Shown here: one piece after another, positions 36,611 to 47,465 of the stretch | How the letters are laid out: the number at the start of each line of letters is the position of its first letter | How positions within the stretch are numbered: position 1 is the first letter of the stretch | Assembly: GCA_911728455.2 (NCBI GenBank) | Contig: OU452235.1 | Span: forward strand, 12,138,634-12,202,633 | From: Marthasterias glacialis | Taxonomy: Eukaryota; Echinodermata; Asteroidea; Forcipulatida; Asteriidae | DNA: 64,000 nt | Direction of reading: 5' to 3' | Notes under the pieces: model-generated | Told to the model about the DNA's origin: nothing | Databases searched by the model: none | The model's input: the letters and a program-made list of their open reading frames with translations, nothing else | Made by a program: the position numbers and the translations under genes

Positions 36611-38073
36611 AAGGTCCTCGAACATACAATAACTTTTAATTTGTAGTTTATATATAAATATATATATATAACTAGTAGAGTTGATGGCCTTCGATTGCGA
36701 TCCAAACCGGATCTTCGTCACTGAGTGGCTATAACAAGCACAAACATAAAAACGGATCCATTTATAGAAAAAAAGGGAGTAACATTGTGGGAAGAAATCC
36801 CGAAATAGGCGGGAAAATGATAGCCTATCAAAGTGAATACATTACAGACAAAGGGCTTGTTGATGAACAATCAAATTGAAGCAGTATAGACAAAGGCATG
36901 GCAAATGTTTGGTAGTACACTGAAAAGGGGGAGTAATGAACCGAACACTTATAATAATATAAACTCGATAAGTGTATGCATATTTAACTTACTTAGTCAT
37001 TTGAAGTTTCTGGATCGCGGTGCTGGCCATGGACCTGGTATAGTAGTGTGTCCAAAACACCTCAGGTAGGTCGCGAAGGTGTGGTAAAGCCGCGATGACG
37101 CATCTGAACCCTCTCGACATCTTGAAACTTAGAGGTGATCCAGCCTTTTCCCACAGATGAACTGTTATCAACTCTAGAGGGTAGCACAGATTCGGGAAGA
37201 CTCTCGTTTGCCCAAAACTTCACCATCCGTACCAGTGCCTTGACGGCAGCAGGTTGCTCCTTGATGAATTCTTGCTGATCCTTTACCAGAGAAGGGGAGT
37301 AAAATTCTCTGTCGTCAGCGCTTCCTCGCAGCATCTTGTCGTACATGGCGGTACGATCTGTGGTTTTAATCAAACGAGTCGCTTTCGGTTTTTATTGGCT
37401 TTAGTCTTTTTGTGACATTATAGACAAGCTCATGAATGTAGAAATAGGAATACATCTGTGAATATAATTTGTTTGAAACCAACACGGGATGGCCATGAAA
37501 ATGAGAAAGTTCTTCCCACACCAAGTTGATATTATTGTTTTACAATTAACTTTGAGTCCGCATAGTTGATGCGGCCAGTGTTCCTTCTGGACTATACCTA
37601 CCACCAAAACTGGAGCAGTTGTCAGCCGTCGGAAGAAGATCAACAGCAACCAACCGACTGCCAACTCGAATCTTGAAATTCAGCAAGAAACGGTTGCTAG
37701 TGATGTGAGTAACACCCAATCTTTCAAGTCCCCTCTTCTGGCGTTGGATAACTTTATGTAGCTCCTGTTGATAGTGGTCGGATCCAATCTTGGCAATAGG
37801 TTTCAGAGCGGGTTCATTCACGAACACAACGAGATCGACATCTGATTTATCTTTTACCATGGTACCTTTGCCCAATGATCCACCCTAAAGATTGACCAAT
37901 GCGGTCAGAAGAGCATAAAATTAATAAGCTAAAGTTACTTGTTAACCGTTCAATTCTTAAAAACATAAACTAATGTTAGCCTGCGAAACCTTCACTGATC
38001 ATCACATCCTTGAAACCCGACTCCTTTCATTAACTTATTGTTAATGCCATAAAAGACAATGGGAATACTGCGG

Positions 38074-38420
38074 TTAAAGACCCATGCAGCTCAACATTGG
38101 TAAGACGAAAAGCATAAATGTTCACAGATTTACATGGTAGAAAGATAATGAGGCTAGAAAACTTTCCTTTAAATATTTCTGTCTAAAGTGATATCGTTTT
38201 GAAATAATACATGAAATAAGATCCAAAATAGTTTCGTCTCAGTGAAACGGAAACTCTGCCTATTCTATAGAATGCGTACAAAAAAGTTGAATGCATTTTT
38301 ATAGTTTTCTCGCAAATGAAACAACAAAATGAGCAGACATTTTCACAGGTTAGTTTTATTACAAGTTCAAAGAATGGAAGCATTTGCAGTCAGTTTAGCA
38401 ATGTTGGACTGGGGCTTTAA
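38074..38420. mobile_element. MITE family 6 copy in OAS copy B intron 1
   Basis: TAAAGACCCATGCAGCTCAAC at the left and AGCAATGTTGGACTGGGGCT at the right; interior AAATGTTCACAGATTTACAT and GAAACAACAAAATGAGCAGA match 36251-36610 in the same orientation. Confidence 0.75.
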
Positions 38421-39361
38421 TTATGAGTCTCAAAATGCAGTTCCCCGGCTTTGACAATATTTCTGACAAAAACATGTTTCTGTGAAGGACTTACTGGTAT
38501 GGTCAACCTTGTATAATGAGTGAGCTTTCAGGTTGAAACTAATCATGTATTTAAAATAAAACCGAAACTTATATTAGGTCTGTCTTCAAACTACTGTGAG
38601 AGTGTTAGAAATATTTGTGAATTTCTTTGTACCTTCACCACCTCTTTGATGGTAAATGAAGGGTCATGTGTGGAACTTGTGTCCTGGTGAATTAACTTGA
38701 CCACTTTCTTGATAGCAGCGCGGCATTCCTTATCAAAGTTAGACGTTCCACTTTGAATATCATCGTTGAAGTAATGTTCCAGGGAATTCTTGTCAGAACT
38801 GTTCCATGGGTGTGATTGGCACATCAGCCGAATTTTCCTTATCTTCTCCTTCCTCGCCATGATATGTCTGTAAATAGCAAACAGAGTATCTTCTATAGGC
38901 CTACAACATGTTTGTCATTTGGCATTTCATAAAAATGTCGGCCGTGAAAACCTATGCCTGTACAGCTATACGGAAGTGTCGCATGCAATGAACAACACTG
39001 GGCTATTAAGAAAATACATTATAATGGCTCATCATTTATTCACACCATGATAAACATGAAGCTATTCCGTTAAACACATTTTAACAATAAATCACGACTG
39101 TATTATGTCTACTTACGAAGGCCTAAAACTCACGATTCGTGAAGAATATCTCTTCAATCTATGATTTTTCCCCCACAGCACGTCACTTCTGATGGCGTCT
39201 ATTATACCGTGTCTTATGACCGTATTTACACAATGCACACTTTGAGACTAGACAAATGTTATATCATGTTGGTATTAATGTTAACATGGCTCCACTGATA
39301 GTTACCAGGCCTGGAATAGACCTTCCATATGTAAATAAACCCTTCCCATGAAATATGTAAG

Positions 39362-39668
39362 ATGCACACCACGCGTGCGCACTAACACTACTGGCGGGAA
39401 AAATGAAGGAACATTGTGCCTTCTTGCGTGGAGCTAATGGTGGCGTGTGCGTCTGTCTTGTGCACAACTCTGTGGGGTTTGACCACCAACAGTGTCTGTA
39501 CGCATGCGTGAATGTAATTAGCATATTTCGTGGCAAAGGCTAATTGCACATCACGCGTGCGCACAACACTAAACTGGTTGGCAAAATGAGGGAACATCGC
39601 GCCTTTTTGTGTGGGGCTAATGGTGGCGTGAATGTAATAAGCATAGTTCATGGGAAAGGCTATTTATA
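39362..39668 (+). repeat. Duplicated promoter-like block
   Basis: CACGCGTGCGCAC...GGAACAT...GCTAATGGTGGCGTG occurs at 39371-39447 and 39553-39632; each copy is followed by AATGTAATNAGCATA and a GGNAAAGGCTA segment. The second copy runs directly into CTATTTATACGG, a TATA-box-like sequence (39661-39668). Looks like a tandemly duplicated upstream regulatory block, on the plus strand. Confidence 0.5.
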
Positions 39669-39695
39669 CGGAGCTCTAAAGGCAGCCTCGCCACC

Positions 39696-39866
39696 ATGGG
39701 CAGCGCGCCGTATCGAATACCTCTTGTCTCTAACCAGATTGAGCCAATCCCGGTCTCTAAAACCAGAAAATTACTACTGCGCCCGCGCAATCGAGGGCCA
39801 ATCAAAAGTGCCACATCGGTAGTAACTACCGGTATGTCCCTATACGGTCAAAAGAGAACGATGTAG
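39696..39866 (+). CDS. Small open frame of 56 codons with a strong Kozak context (speculative)
   Basis: GCCACCATGG start context at 39696; the frame reads MGSAPYRIPLVSNQIEPIPV and so on to TAG at 39864-39866, basic in the middle (SKTRKLLLRPRNRG). A TATA-like box lies only about 30 nt upstream, leaving almost no leader, so translation is doubtful. No family recognised. May equally be the start of a non-coding transcript or part of a mobile element. Confidence 0.2.
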   Translation: MGSAPYRIPLVSNQIEPIPVSKTRKLLLRPRNRGPIKSATSVVTTGMSLYGQKRTM

Positions 39867-40544
39867 GGACGGGGAAAAAGTCTAGATATAGAGGTGAAAT
39901 CCGACTTATTACCGAAAGCTAGTCTTGGTGCAAGACGTTTCTCGTTACCGAGCACGTACGGCCGCTGTACACACGAACTCGACACAAGCAAACCTCCTGC
40001 GGGCGCTATTCATTTACACTATTCCCTGACTTTGTCCGCGAGCCGCCCAGCTAAGCTAGCTGTGGGTGAAGGAACCGCACGTCTGCTCCAAGACTAATCG
40101 GTAGCGTGATAAACTTATCTGGTAAAATAATAGCATTCAAAGGTACGGCAACATGAAGTTTATATACATCGAGTATAATTCTATGAGTATATTTCATTTT
40201 TCTCAAATAAGTTTTACTCAATTTACACCAATATTTTTCTTTGCACCGAGGTCGTTCGTTGATTATCAAAGCTGTACCCCAGCGGCCCCGCCCTATAGGC
40301 CTGATGGCATGCTTGGTGCCCAACTTTACATTCACATCAATATTGTGCTGTGTGGAAATCCACTCTTGGGAACACCCTCTTGTACATGATGTGTCCCAAT
40401 ATGAACGAAACGTTCAAGTTTAAAACAAATTGTCAATAAATATTCTAAGTCTGGGAGGGCACATCTTTTTTTTATGACAGTTTCATGACTCGTGCCCCTC
40501 CCTGGACGACCCCTGCTTGTAAATTGTATATTGTCCAGAGAATT

Positions 40545-40622
40545 AAAATAAAATAAATATAAATAAATAAATAAATAAATAAAATTGACAATAGAAGGAG
40601 AAAAATAAACAAATAAATAAAT
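40545..40622. repeat. AAATA simple-sequence repeat
   Basis: Runs of AAATAAATAAATAAATAAAT, interrupted once by AAAATTGACAATAGAAGG. Confidence 0.8.
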
Positions 40623-41260
40623 TTAAAAAATGTCCGCTGTTTGTACCTACACTGTATGCAAATAATGTATACCAACTGCATATGTACCATGGCATGCCCG
40701 ATGATGGCATCATTGTGTATCGGGATCAATTGATAGGAAATTTGATGTCTTGCCATAACAGCTGAAAAGGCAGCACTGAATTGACTCAGCAGGATATATA
40801 CGCACAGCATCCCCCGGGCTCTATTATTTTGATAATATGGGGAAGTCCACTTTTTCCTGTTGATAGTGATGTTTTGATGGTAACAAAAGGTGCACTTGAA
40901 CAGAACAGCATATCAGCACGGAGTTTTTTACAGAGAGAGAGAAAAAAAGAAGAAAGAAAAGACACGGTTAAAAAGCTTTATTATAATTACCTTGGTATGC
41001 TTCATTTCAGCTTAAGAGTACTCTCTTGGTAAACATATCAATAAAGCAAACTATAATTATTAACAAATTCGTAACAAGATCATACAATATAAAATGATGG
41101 ACTGAAATCGACTGCCCACATAGTAAGAAAATGACGTATATTCAACATTAATACGTTCGTAATTGTTGTTGTTCTTGTTTAAGGATGGTTTCTTTTGGCT
41201 TTCGTATATGATAACATTCAATATTATATTCTTTTTGCCTCATATGCAACACGTTGATAG

Positions 41261-44200
41261 TTAATTACTCCAGTCTCGACGGATCCGGATGTCTCTAAGT
41301 AGCTCCGTGTCAAGGGTCATCTGGGCAGCCCGAGCGATGACGCGTCTGTTGGCTCGCTTATCGAAAATCTTACACACGTTATTTGTCGGGTTTGCTGGAT
41401 CTAGTATGATTGGTCTGCATATAAATAAAATAATATAGATACCATTATTTTTTATATAGGCTAATAAATCAAAATCAAAGTAGTGGCATAATTTTTTTTT
41501 TATATAGAATGCATCCATTCCTACGGACCTAAATTATTATTGTCTCGGTGAGGCCATTTTGCTTTTTCGCGTTTATCACACGTTAACCAGTCTGATTCAT
41601 TTACATTTTAATTGTGTATACTGGGGAACACGAATGTTAAAACTAACTTTTCAGCCTGTAATTTCAGCCGGAGAACTTCGGAGGCTGCGACGTATGGTGT
41701 TCTATAATGGACACTTATACGGTGACTTTTTTTCTTCATGCGGCGCCTTTTTTTTTGGGCGGCGACTTTTTTTTTTGGCGGCGACTTTTTTTTTACGCGG
41801 CGACTTTTTTTTTTGCGGCGACTTTTTTTTTTGCGGCGCCTTTTTTTTTGCGGCGACTTTTTTTTTGCGGCGACTTTTTTTTTACGCGGCGACTTTTTTT
41901 TTGCGGCGACTTTTTTTTTGCGGCGACTTTTTTTTTACGCGGCGACTTTTTTTTGCGGTGACTTTTTTTTTTGCGGCGACTTTTTTTTCGCGGCGCCTTT
42001 TTTTTGCGGCGACTTTTTTTGTGGCGACTTTTTTTTTGCGGCGACTTTTTTTTGCGGCGACTTTTTTTTTGCGGCGACTTTTTTTTTACGCGGCGACTTT
42101 TTTTTGCGGCGACTTTTTTTTGGCGGCGACTTTTTTTTTACGCGGCGACTTTTTTTTTGCGGCGACTTTTTTTTTACGCGTCGCCTTCCGGGTTGTGATC
42201 GTGCTGGGGGGATTCCCCATATCAGGTAAGTCACGCGCAAGCGCACAACTGATCTACTTCCGTATTGTACTCGACTGGCGGCGCAGCAAATAATATGGAC
42301 TACACTCTTTTAAACCCATTGATTCCCGACCAGAGAGACAATATCCTTTTTCATTCATGACATCTATGAATTGTATATCCTACGTTAAATTCACGTTTTT
42401 AAGAATTAACATATTAAATGTGATAAAGAGGACATCTAAAAATAAGATCGAGTTTAAAACTCTCCTTTTTGTATTGTACACGCCGCACGGAAAAATGTTA
42501 AGTCTCTCGACAGACATTATTAAACATATTTAAACATATTTAAACATATGGCGTGTCGTGGCCGAGTGGTTAGTGCATCGGACTCAAGTCATAGATGTCA
42601 TGAATGAAAAAGGATATTGTCTCTCTGGTCGGGAATCAATGGGTTTAAAAGAGTGTAGTCCATATTATTTGCTGCGCCGCCAGTCGAGTACAATACGGAC
42701 GTAGATCAGTTGTGCGCTTGCGCGTGACTTACCTGATATGGGGAATCCCCCCAGCACGATCACAACCCGGAAGGCGACGGGAAAAAAAAAAGTCCCGCAA
42801 AAAAAAGTCGCCGCGAAAAAAAAGTCGCTGCAAAAAAAAAGTCGCCGCGAAAAAAAAGTCGCCGCAAAAAAAAGTCGCCGCGTAAAAAAAAAGTCGCCGC
42901 AAAAAAAAAGTCGCCGCGTAAAAAAAAGTCGCCGCAAAAAAAAAGTCGCCGCGTAAAAAAAAAGTCGCCGCCAAAAAAAAAAAGGCGAAAAAAAAGGCGC
43001 CGCCAAAAAAAAAGGCGCCGCATGAAGGAAAAAAGTCACCGTTTAAGTGTCCATTATAGAACACCATAGCGACGTGTATGGCCTTTAATGCATGGTTTAT
43101 GTGACATTAATTTACCCTGCCTTCCATCAAAAATATCGGTTCTCTTTCGACTATAGAAGGATGAATGAATAGTGTTCTCACTGCGAAGTCTCCCTAAATT
43201 AGTTCAAGTTTGCGTTTTTGTTAAAAAGGGATACAACCATGTTCAGCTAATATCATAATGTGTACAGTGTGGGGGCTAAAAAGGCACAAGGCCGGTGTCA
43301 TAGGGTATTCTGTCCTAGGGTAATGTGTCCACCATACGGTAAATTAACGTGGGCTGGAGGAGTTTATTCGAAAGAGGGCGCTATCAGAAGGAATAAGTAC
43401 ACAATTCGCCGTATGCTCGGACAGAATCTCCTGCCGAACAGAATCTCCTTCCACACCGGTTTATTTTCTTTTATTGGATGAACATTCACTCAATCAATCG
43501 TGCGTTTGGTGTGGAGTTAGCGTTTTGGAAATATTTCGCAGCACATCATTGTGTGTACAATTTTAGCTGTTCATTGTGATACGAAGAAGAAACAAAAGGA
43601 AAATGAAACTTTTATTTTGAGCACAATGAAGTGTGGATTTTTGCAAGAGAGCTTGGTGATCATCAACTCACTCATGCATGTTGAGTTTATCAATGGCACG
43701 AACTGCAAGGGCATTATTGTATAGGTTGGGCCAGTACATTTTCCGTAGCTCCGTGTTCCCACTTGCCAACGTCTCCATGACATTCTTGAGTCCTTGGACT
43801 TTGCTAAACGCTGTCGGTTTTCCCGTCTCCTCCCACAGATGGATCGTAATTAACTCCAAAAAGTACGACTTGTGGAGGTTGTCAGGGAGCGCATCGTGTG
43901 CCCAGTGTTTCACCAGGCGGATCAAGTCTTTAGTGGGGATGGGTTGGGTCTTGACGAATTGGGTCTGGTGTTTAATCAGCGACGCCCTGTACAATTCCCG
44001 CTCCTCATCGTTCTTTTGTAACATCACATCGAACATGTTGCCGAGATCTGTGAAAAACATATACATACAAAACTGCCCACAACAATCAAAATGGTATCTT
44101 ATCTCATGTGCGAACAATTAGTTTTTGACCGTATACAGTGATGTAAAGACAAGCACCTAGGCCTATACCGTTGGCCTAGGTGCTTTCTGTAGACGTCATT

Positions 44201-45598
44201 CTGGAAAAGACCACAAACACCGCGGGCTGGATTCAAACTCACGACTTGCGTGTGCATTATAGAGCATTGTGCTACCTCATTAAGAGTTTGGCAATTTTCC
44301 CGTTTTTAAAACGTGAACGAAACCGACATCTTTCACTATTACAACATAATAGAAATGATTGTAGTATCGTGGAAAGTGTTTTTATGTTCATCATGAAACT
44401 AAAAGCAGCCTACCTTCGCCATGAGCACGAAAGTTATCAGCCGTCGGGAAGAGATCCACATTCAACAGCCGTCGGTAACCCACCCTTATCTTGAACTGAA
44501 GACAGACAGGATTTGGCGAGATTTCGGCCACACTTTCCATCCCCTTCAGTGCCTCCTTGAGCACTTTGATGACTCGCTTCAGCTGGTCTCTGTATTTCTG
44601 AGGACCAATTGTGACGATTGGTTCCATGTAGGGTGGGTTGATGAACACTATGAGCTCAGAATCACACATATCTTTGATCATGGTTTTCTTTTCCAGTGAT
44701 CCACCCTTCAAAATAAGAGAAGGAGCAAAAAAGGCAATTGTTAGCAAGCTACCGTAATATATTTTGGGGTATCACATACAATTTTCTTCAGAGTGCAGCT
44801 GTACATCACTGATGAGCGAATTCCTGTTTATATGGGGATTTTAACCTTACAAGGAAGCTCATCTTTCTACAAGCTGGCCAATGTTGAGCAGTGCGAGGTT
44901 TTGCATGGTTCCTGCGACGTTTGCTCGACATTTCATGTCGACTGTTTCTTATTTGCAAAATTGTTCCGAAGTACAAGGCTCAGAATATAACCGGGATGAG
45001 GTGCAGGTAATAATTCGCATTGTAAGCTTGATTTTCTGTATTTTTCAGTTAGTCTCGACACTTTTCAACACACACCGTCGGCCATGTTTCTGCCAATAGT
45101 TTTATTTGCGATTCTGATGACGTATTGGCTATGCAGCTCGACAATTATGTTGATTGTCTTCCCATTTTACATTTTTTTTTTGTCGAGAATATAATTCCAT
45201 GGGCCTCATTTGGTTGAAGTTTTAGAGTATTATACAATCAGAAATCCAGAATTGTTTGAAGGAACTCTGGTCATGGAATGGTTCTCGACATTTTTACTCG
45301 ACAGCATGCATTACAACCCCTTTGTTAAGCTTCCCCTTGCTGTGTTTGAATTCGTAAAACTTACCTTGACCACCTTGTCAATGTCGAACAGAATGTTATT
45401 GAAGGAACATAGTTCGTGTACTGTTGCCAATACTTTGTCGACAGCTGCTCGACAGTCTCTATCGAATGCGTCGGCCCCAAGTTTCATATGGTCGTCGTAC
45501 CAAGTATCCAGTCGATTTGCTTCCAAACACCACGGTTCCAAGTTCACAATCTCCTTGGCAGGCACATCGCCAAAGCTAGCGTGTCGAGCTGAGGCCAT
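41261..45598 (-). CDS. OAS: 2'-5' oligoadenylate synthase-like protein, copy C (intact frame, degenerate active site)
   Basis: Coding exons 45598-45365, 44705-44414, 44047-43672, 41414-41261; phases agree and give 351 aa. Exon 1 ends DIDKVVK; exon 2 opens GGSLEKKT (aa 79-86) where the other copies have GGSLGKGT, and has DSELIVF, so the two metal-binding Asp positions read D93 and E95; the third Asp (LNVDLFPTADN, D162) remains. Exon 3: LIRLVKHWAHDALPDN, SYFLELITIHLWEET. Exon 4: PIILDPANPTNNV, ending RRDWSN. The fold and dsRNA-contact regions look conserved, but the P-loop Gly-Lys-Gly and second Asp are replaced, as in vertebrate OASL, which is catalytically inactive. Likely a pseudoenzyme or a sensor with a new role (inference). 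Start: first ATG in frame (MASARHASFGD). Intron 3 (41415-43671) contains a 1.4-kb inverted repeat. Confidence 0.87.
41690..42369. repeat. Left arm of a giant inverted repeat (GCGGCGACT8 array plus unique segment)
   Basis: From GTATGGTGTTCTATAATGG, through an array of about 440 nt built of 15-19 nt units GCGGCGACTTTTTTTT (some with an ACGC prefix or CC for AC), into a unique 190-nt segment 42180-42369 beginning GTCGCCTTCCGGGTTGTG. The right arm 42589-43070 is its inverse complement. In the unique segment I find one difference (42258). All frames are open because the unit lacks stops; this is not a protein gene. Confidence 0.92.
42551..42590 (+). mobile_element. Truncated tRNA-Leu-like SINE head in the loop of the inverted repeat
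   Basis: GTCGTGGCCGAGTGGTTAGT and CATCGGACTCAAGTC match the SINE head at 11388. It breaks off where the right arm of the inverted repeat begins (42589), in the anticodon-loop region, without B box or body. Confidence 0.6.
42589..43070. repeat. Right arm of the giant inverted repeat
   Basis: Inverse of 41690-42369: starts TCATAGATGTCATGAATG, continues to CCCGGAAGGCGACGG, then an array of about 240 nt of AAAAAAAGTCGCCGC units, and ends CATTATAGAACACCATAGCG. It is shorter than the left arm because it has fewer array units. The loop between the arms is 219 nt. Confidence 0.92.
44195..44300 (-). mobile_element. Possible tRNA-like SINE fragment in OAS copy C intron 2
   Basis: Minus strand: GAGGTAGCACAATGCTCTA, then CGTGAGTTTGAATCCAGCCC (near B box), then GGTGTTTGTGGTCTTTTCC. 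Weak. Confidence 0.35.
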
Positions 45599-46408
45599 GT
45601 TCAAAAATTGGCAAAATATGGAGGATCGTGGTTGGAAATTACTCCCTTTTGCTTATGAAATACTCGACAAAACTTCAACGTGATCAAAGTAGTTTCGTGC
45701 AGTCGGGAGTAGCAATAGCATGTTATATTATCATACTATTTGTAGCGGACAGTTCCAAATCTGCTATCACATTATTTTGTGATGTGCTTCGACAATGTAG
45801 TAGGGCCCATCTAAATGTACATGCATATCATAATACGCAGTAATACGCAGTATTTGTTCAGAGTATACAATTTCCTTTCCTGGTTTGTCAAGAGAAAATG
45901 CTTTTGTGACAAAACCAAGAACCGTAAAACTAGCTCATGGCCAGGGCTTGTGAAACTTGTGGCTGATATTTAAATCACAGTACAGCAGCTCGCTTCAGCG
46001 GCATAATAACATTCCAGTGAGTCTGGTGTGCCGCGGTTAAATGCACAGGGGCCTTCAAAATGTTTCCCATCAACTGTGACACAGATTCAGTGCATTCACC
46101 ATTCACAAATATAACTACAGGAAAACCCGAGTTGTAAAATGAACTGTTGTATTATTAAAGAGAAGGTTAGGCAAAGTTTACATAATTTTCACCCAATGAG
46201 GAGAAACACCGCTTTATTAAAAAGAAAACAAAGAAGAAGGGTTGAACCCCCCCAACAAAAAGAAAAAAAAGAAAAAAGATCAACCTCAACAAAAAAATGC
46301 ATCCGTTTTCTCATGTTTACAGAGAAACAATACGAACGGCATATTCTATAACACAAAAAAAATGCATTTAAGCCAATAACTTTTCACAGATTTGAATAGC
46401 ATTAATTG

Positions 46409-46731
46409 TTAAAGGCATTGCATACGTTTGGTAATGACTCTGAAAATTTTTGGCAATAAAAACTTACTTGGTAAGGAGTACGGCAGCTTTGGATAGTATA
46501 ATGCATTTTGAGAAACGTTTCACTTCGAAGTACTGCAGTTACGGAAAAATAAATCACTTTTTATCCCCCAAAAACTTGAATCTGAGAAGCGTTATGGCCG
46601 TAACGCTTCTCAGAATGTGTATTCCAATGACGGATACTTCTTCTGCGTTAGTTTTATGGTATATATCTACAATTATATAGCATCAAGGCAAACGTACGGT
46701 TCCAAAAACCAAAGGTATACTTTGCCTTTAA
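46409..46731. mobile_element. MITE of the TTAAAGGCA family
   Basis: Starts TTAAAGGCATTGCATACG and ends GTATACTTTGCCTTTAA; the centre has the inverted pair CTGAGAAGCGTTATGGC / CGTAACGCTTCTCAG. I recall very similar elements from sea-star sequence; this needs a search. Confidence 0.7.
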
Positions 46732-47166
46732 GTTAGTTTAGTTTCAATCAGTCTTTTCACTGACAAAGAGACTTATGTCGGAGCTGGGCTTACGATTGCT
46801 TTCAGTGGTTAAAGGAAATGATTTTGTGACGGACAGGAAAACCTTGAGTTCACGGAAATGATAATGTAATATTACAGTTTAAATGGGCGCTCTGTAGCTA
46901 AAGTACACTAGGTCCGTTTTGTTGGTCAATATCACCCGAAAATTTTCATTTGAATTCTAAATACATGTAGCTATTTTAGTAGATTCGTAGAAGTTATAAG
47001 CTTTTTTTGAACAAATTTGGCATTATGTCACATCCATCATGTACAAACATTTTTGCATGTTACATGACTTGTATTTTGTGCGTTGTCCATGTCATGCAAA
47101 AGTTTGTAGGGGGTCTATATGTTTTTTCCGTTTTGAAACGGCATCACCTCTGCAAAATTTGCTTGG

Positions 47167-47172
<6 letters not shown>

Positions 47173-47203
<31 letters not shown>
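47173..47203. repeat. TA dinucleotide repeat
   Basis: Uninterrupted TATATA run of about 30 nt. Confidence 0.9.
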
Positions 47204-47206
<3 letters not shown>

Positions 47207-47365
47207 TTAAATAAACAATTTCTTTGGGCGAAAAGCGGGCCATACAACTTTACCCCTTTTTTTATATATAGTGGGATGCATGTTCACTGGTTTGTGGAAG
47301 ACAAATCTATAATAATGTTCAACGAAAATAACGTCCAACCAACCGGTGAAAAAAATCATCAAACT

Positions 47366-47465
47366 ATAGACCTATATCATTGGTTATCCATCTTGTATTT
47401 CTCCTACTTTAATCAGTGTAACCATAGTGAGGCTGGAAGGGCAAATAGTCTGGTCCATTTTTTGG
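47366..47465. mobile_element. MITE family 1 fragment
   Basis: TAGACCTATATCATTGG and ATCCATCTTGTATTTC form one end, followed by GAGGCTGGAAGGGCAAATAG and TCTGGTCC, an inner segment of the family in inverse order. The other terminus is missing. Confidence 0.5.

Larger units (their letters stand above)
35893..38860 (-). pseudogene. OAS: 2'-5' oligoadenylate synthase-like, copy B, with a frameshift in exon 3
   Basis: Same structure as copies A and C: coding exons 38860-38633, 37884-37602, 37357-36993, 36058-35893, with the stop at 35893-35895. Exon 2 keeps GGSLGKGT, SDVDLVVF (D91, D93) and VAVDLLPTADN (D158). Exon 3 starts well (EFYSPSLVKDQQEF, ALVRMVKFWANESLP), but at about 37185-37200 the frame changes: the homologous continuation LELITVHLWEKAG is read one base over. 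Exon 3 is therefore 365 nt, one more than a multiple-of-three fit. Exon 4 is intact (PILLDPANPTNNV). Everything else, including splice sites, looks functional, so this is either a young pseudogene, an allele, or an assembly error. A 5' UTR acceptor lies at 38868 (TTTACAG). Introns 1 and 3 each hold a family 6 MITE. Confidence 0.75.
38861..41260. other. Spacer between OAS copies B and C
   Basis: Should hold the promoter of copy B (a possible minus-strand 5' UTR exon ends at TTC|GTAAGT near 39117) and the 3' UTR of copy C, with a minus-strand AATAAA (TTTATT at 40977-40982) about 280 nt past the copy C stop. A GC-richer stretch at about 39340-40100 contains a duplicated block and a TATA box; 40545-40622 is an AAATA simple repeat. 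Confidence 0.5.

Noticed and set aside
41559..42293. 244-codon open frame, the longest in the window
   Set aside because: It runs through the GCGGCGAC-T8 array, open in several frames and on both strands because the unit has no stop; composition is RRLFFAATFF repeats only.
43592..43608. GAAAATGAAAC interferon-response-like motif in OAS copy C intron 3
   Set aside because: Located more than 1.9 kb inside the gene in AT-rich sequence; chance match likely.
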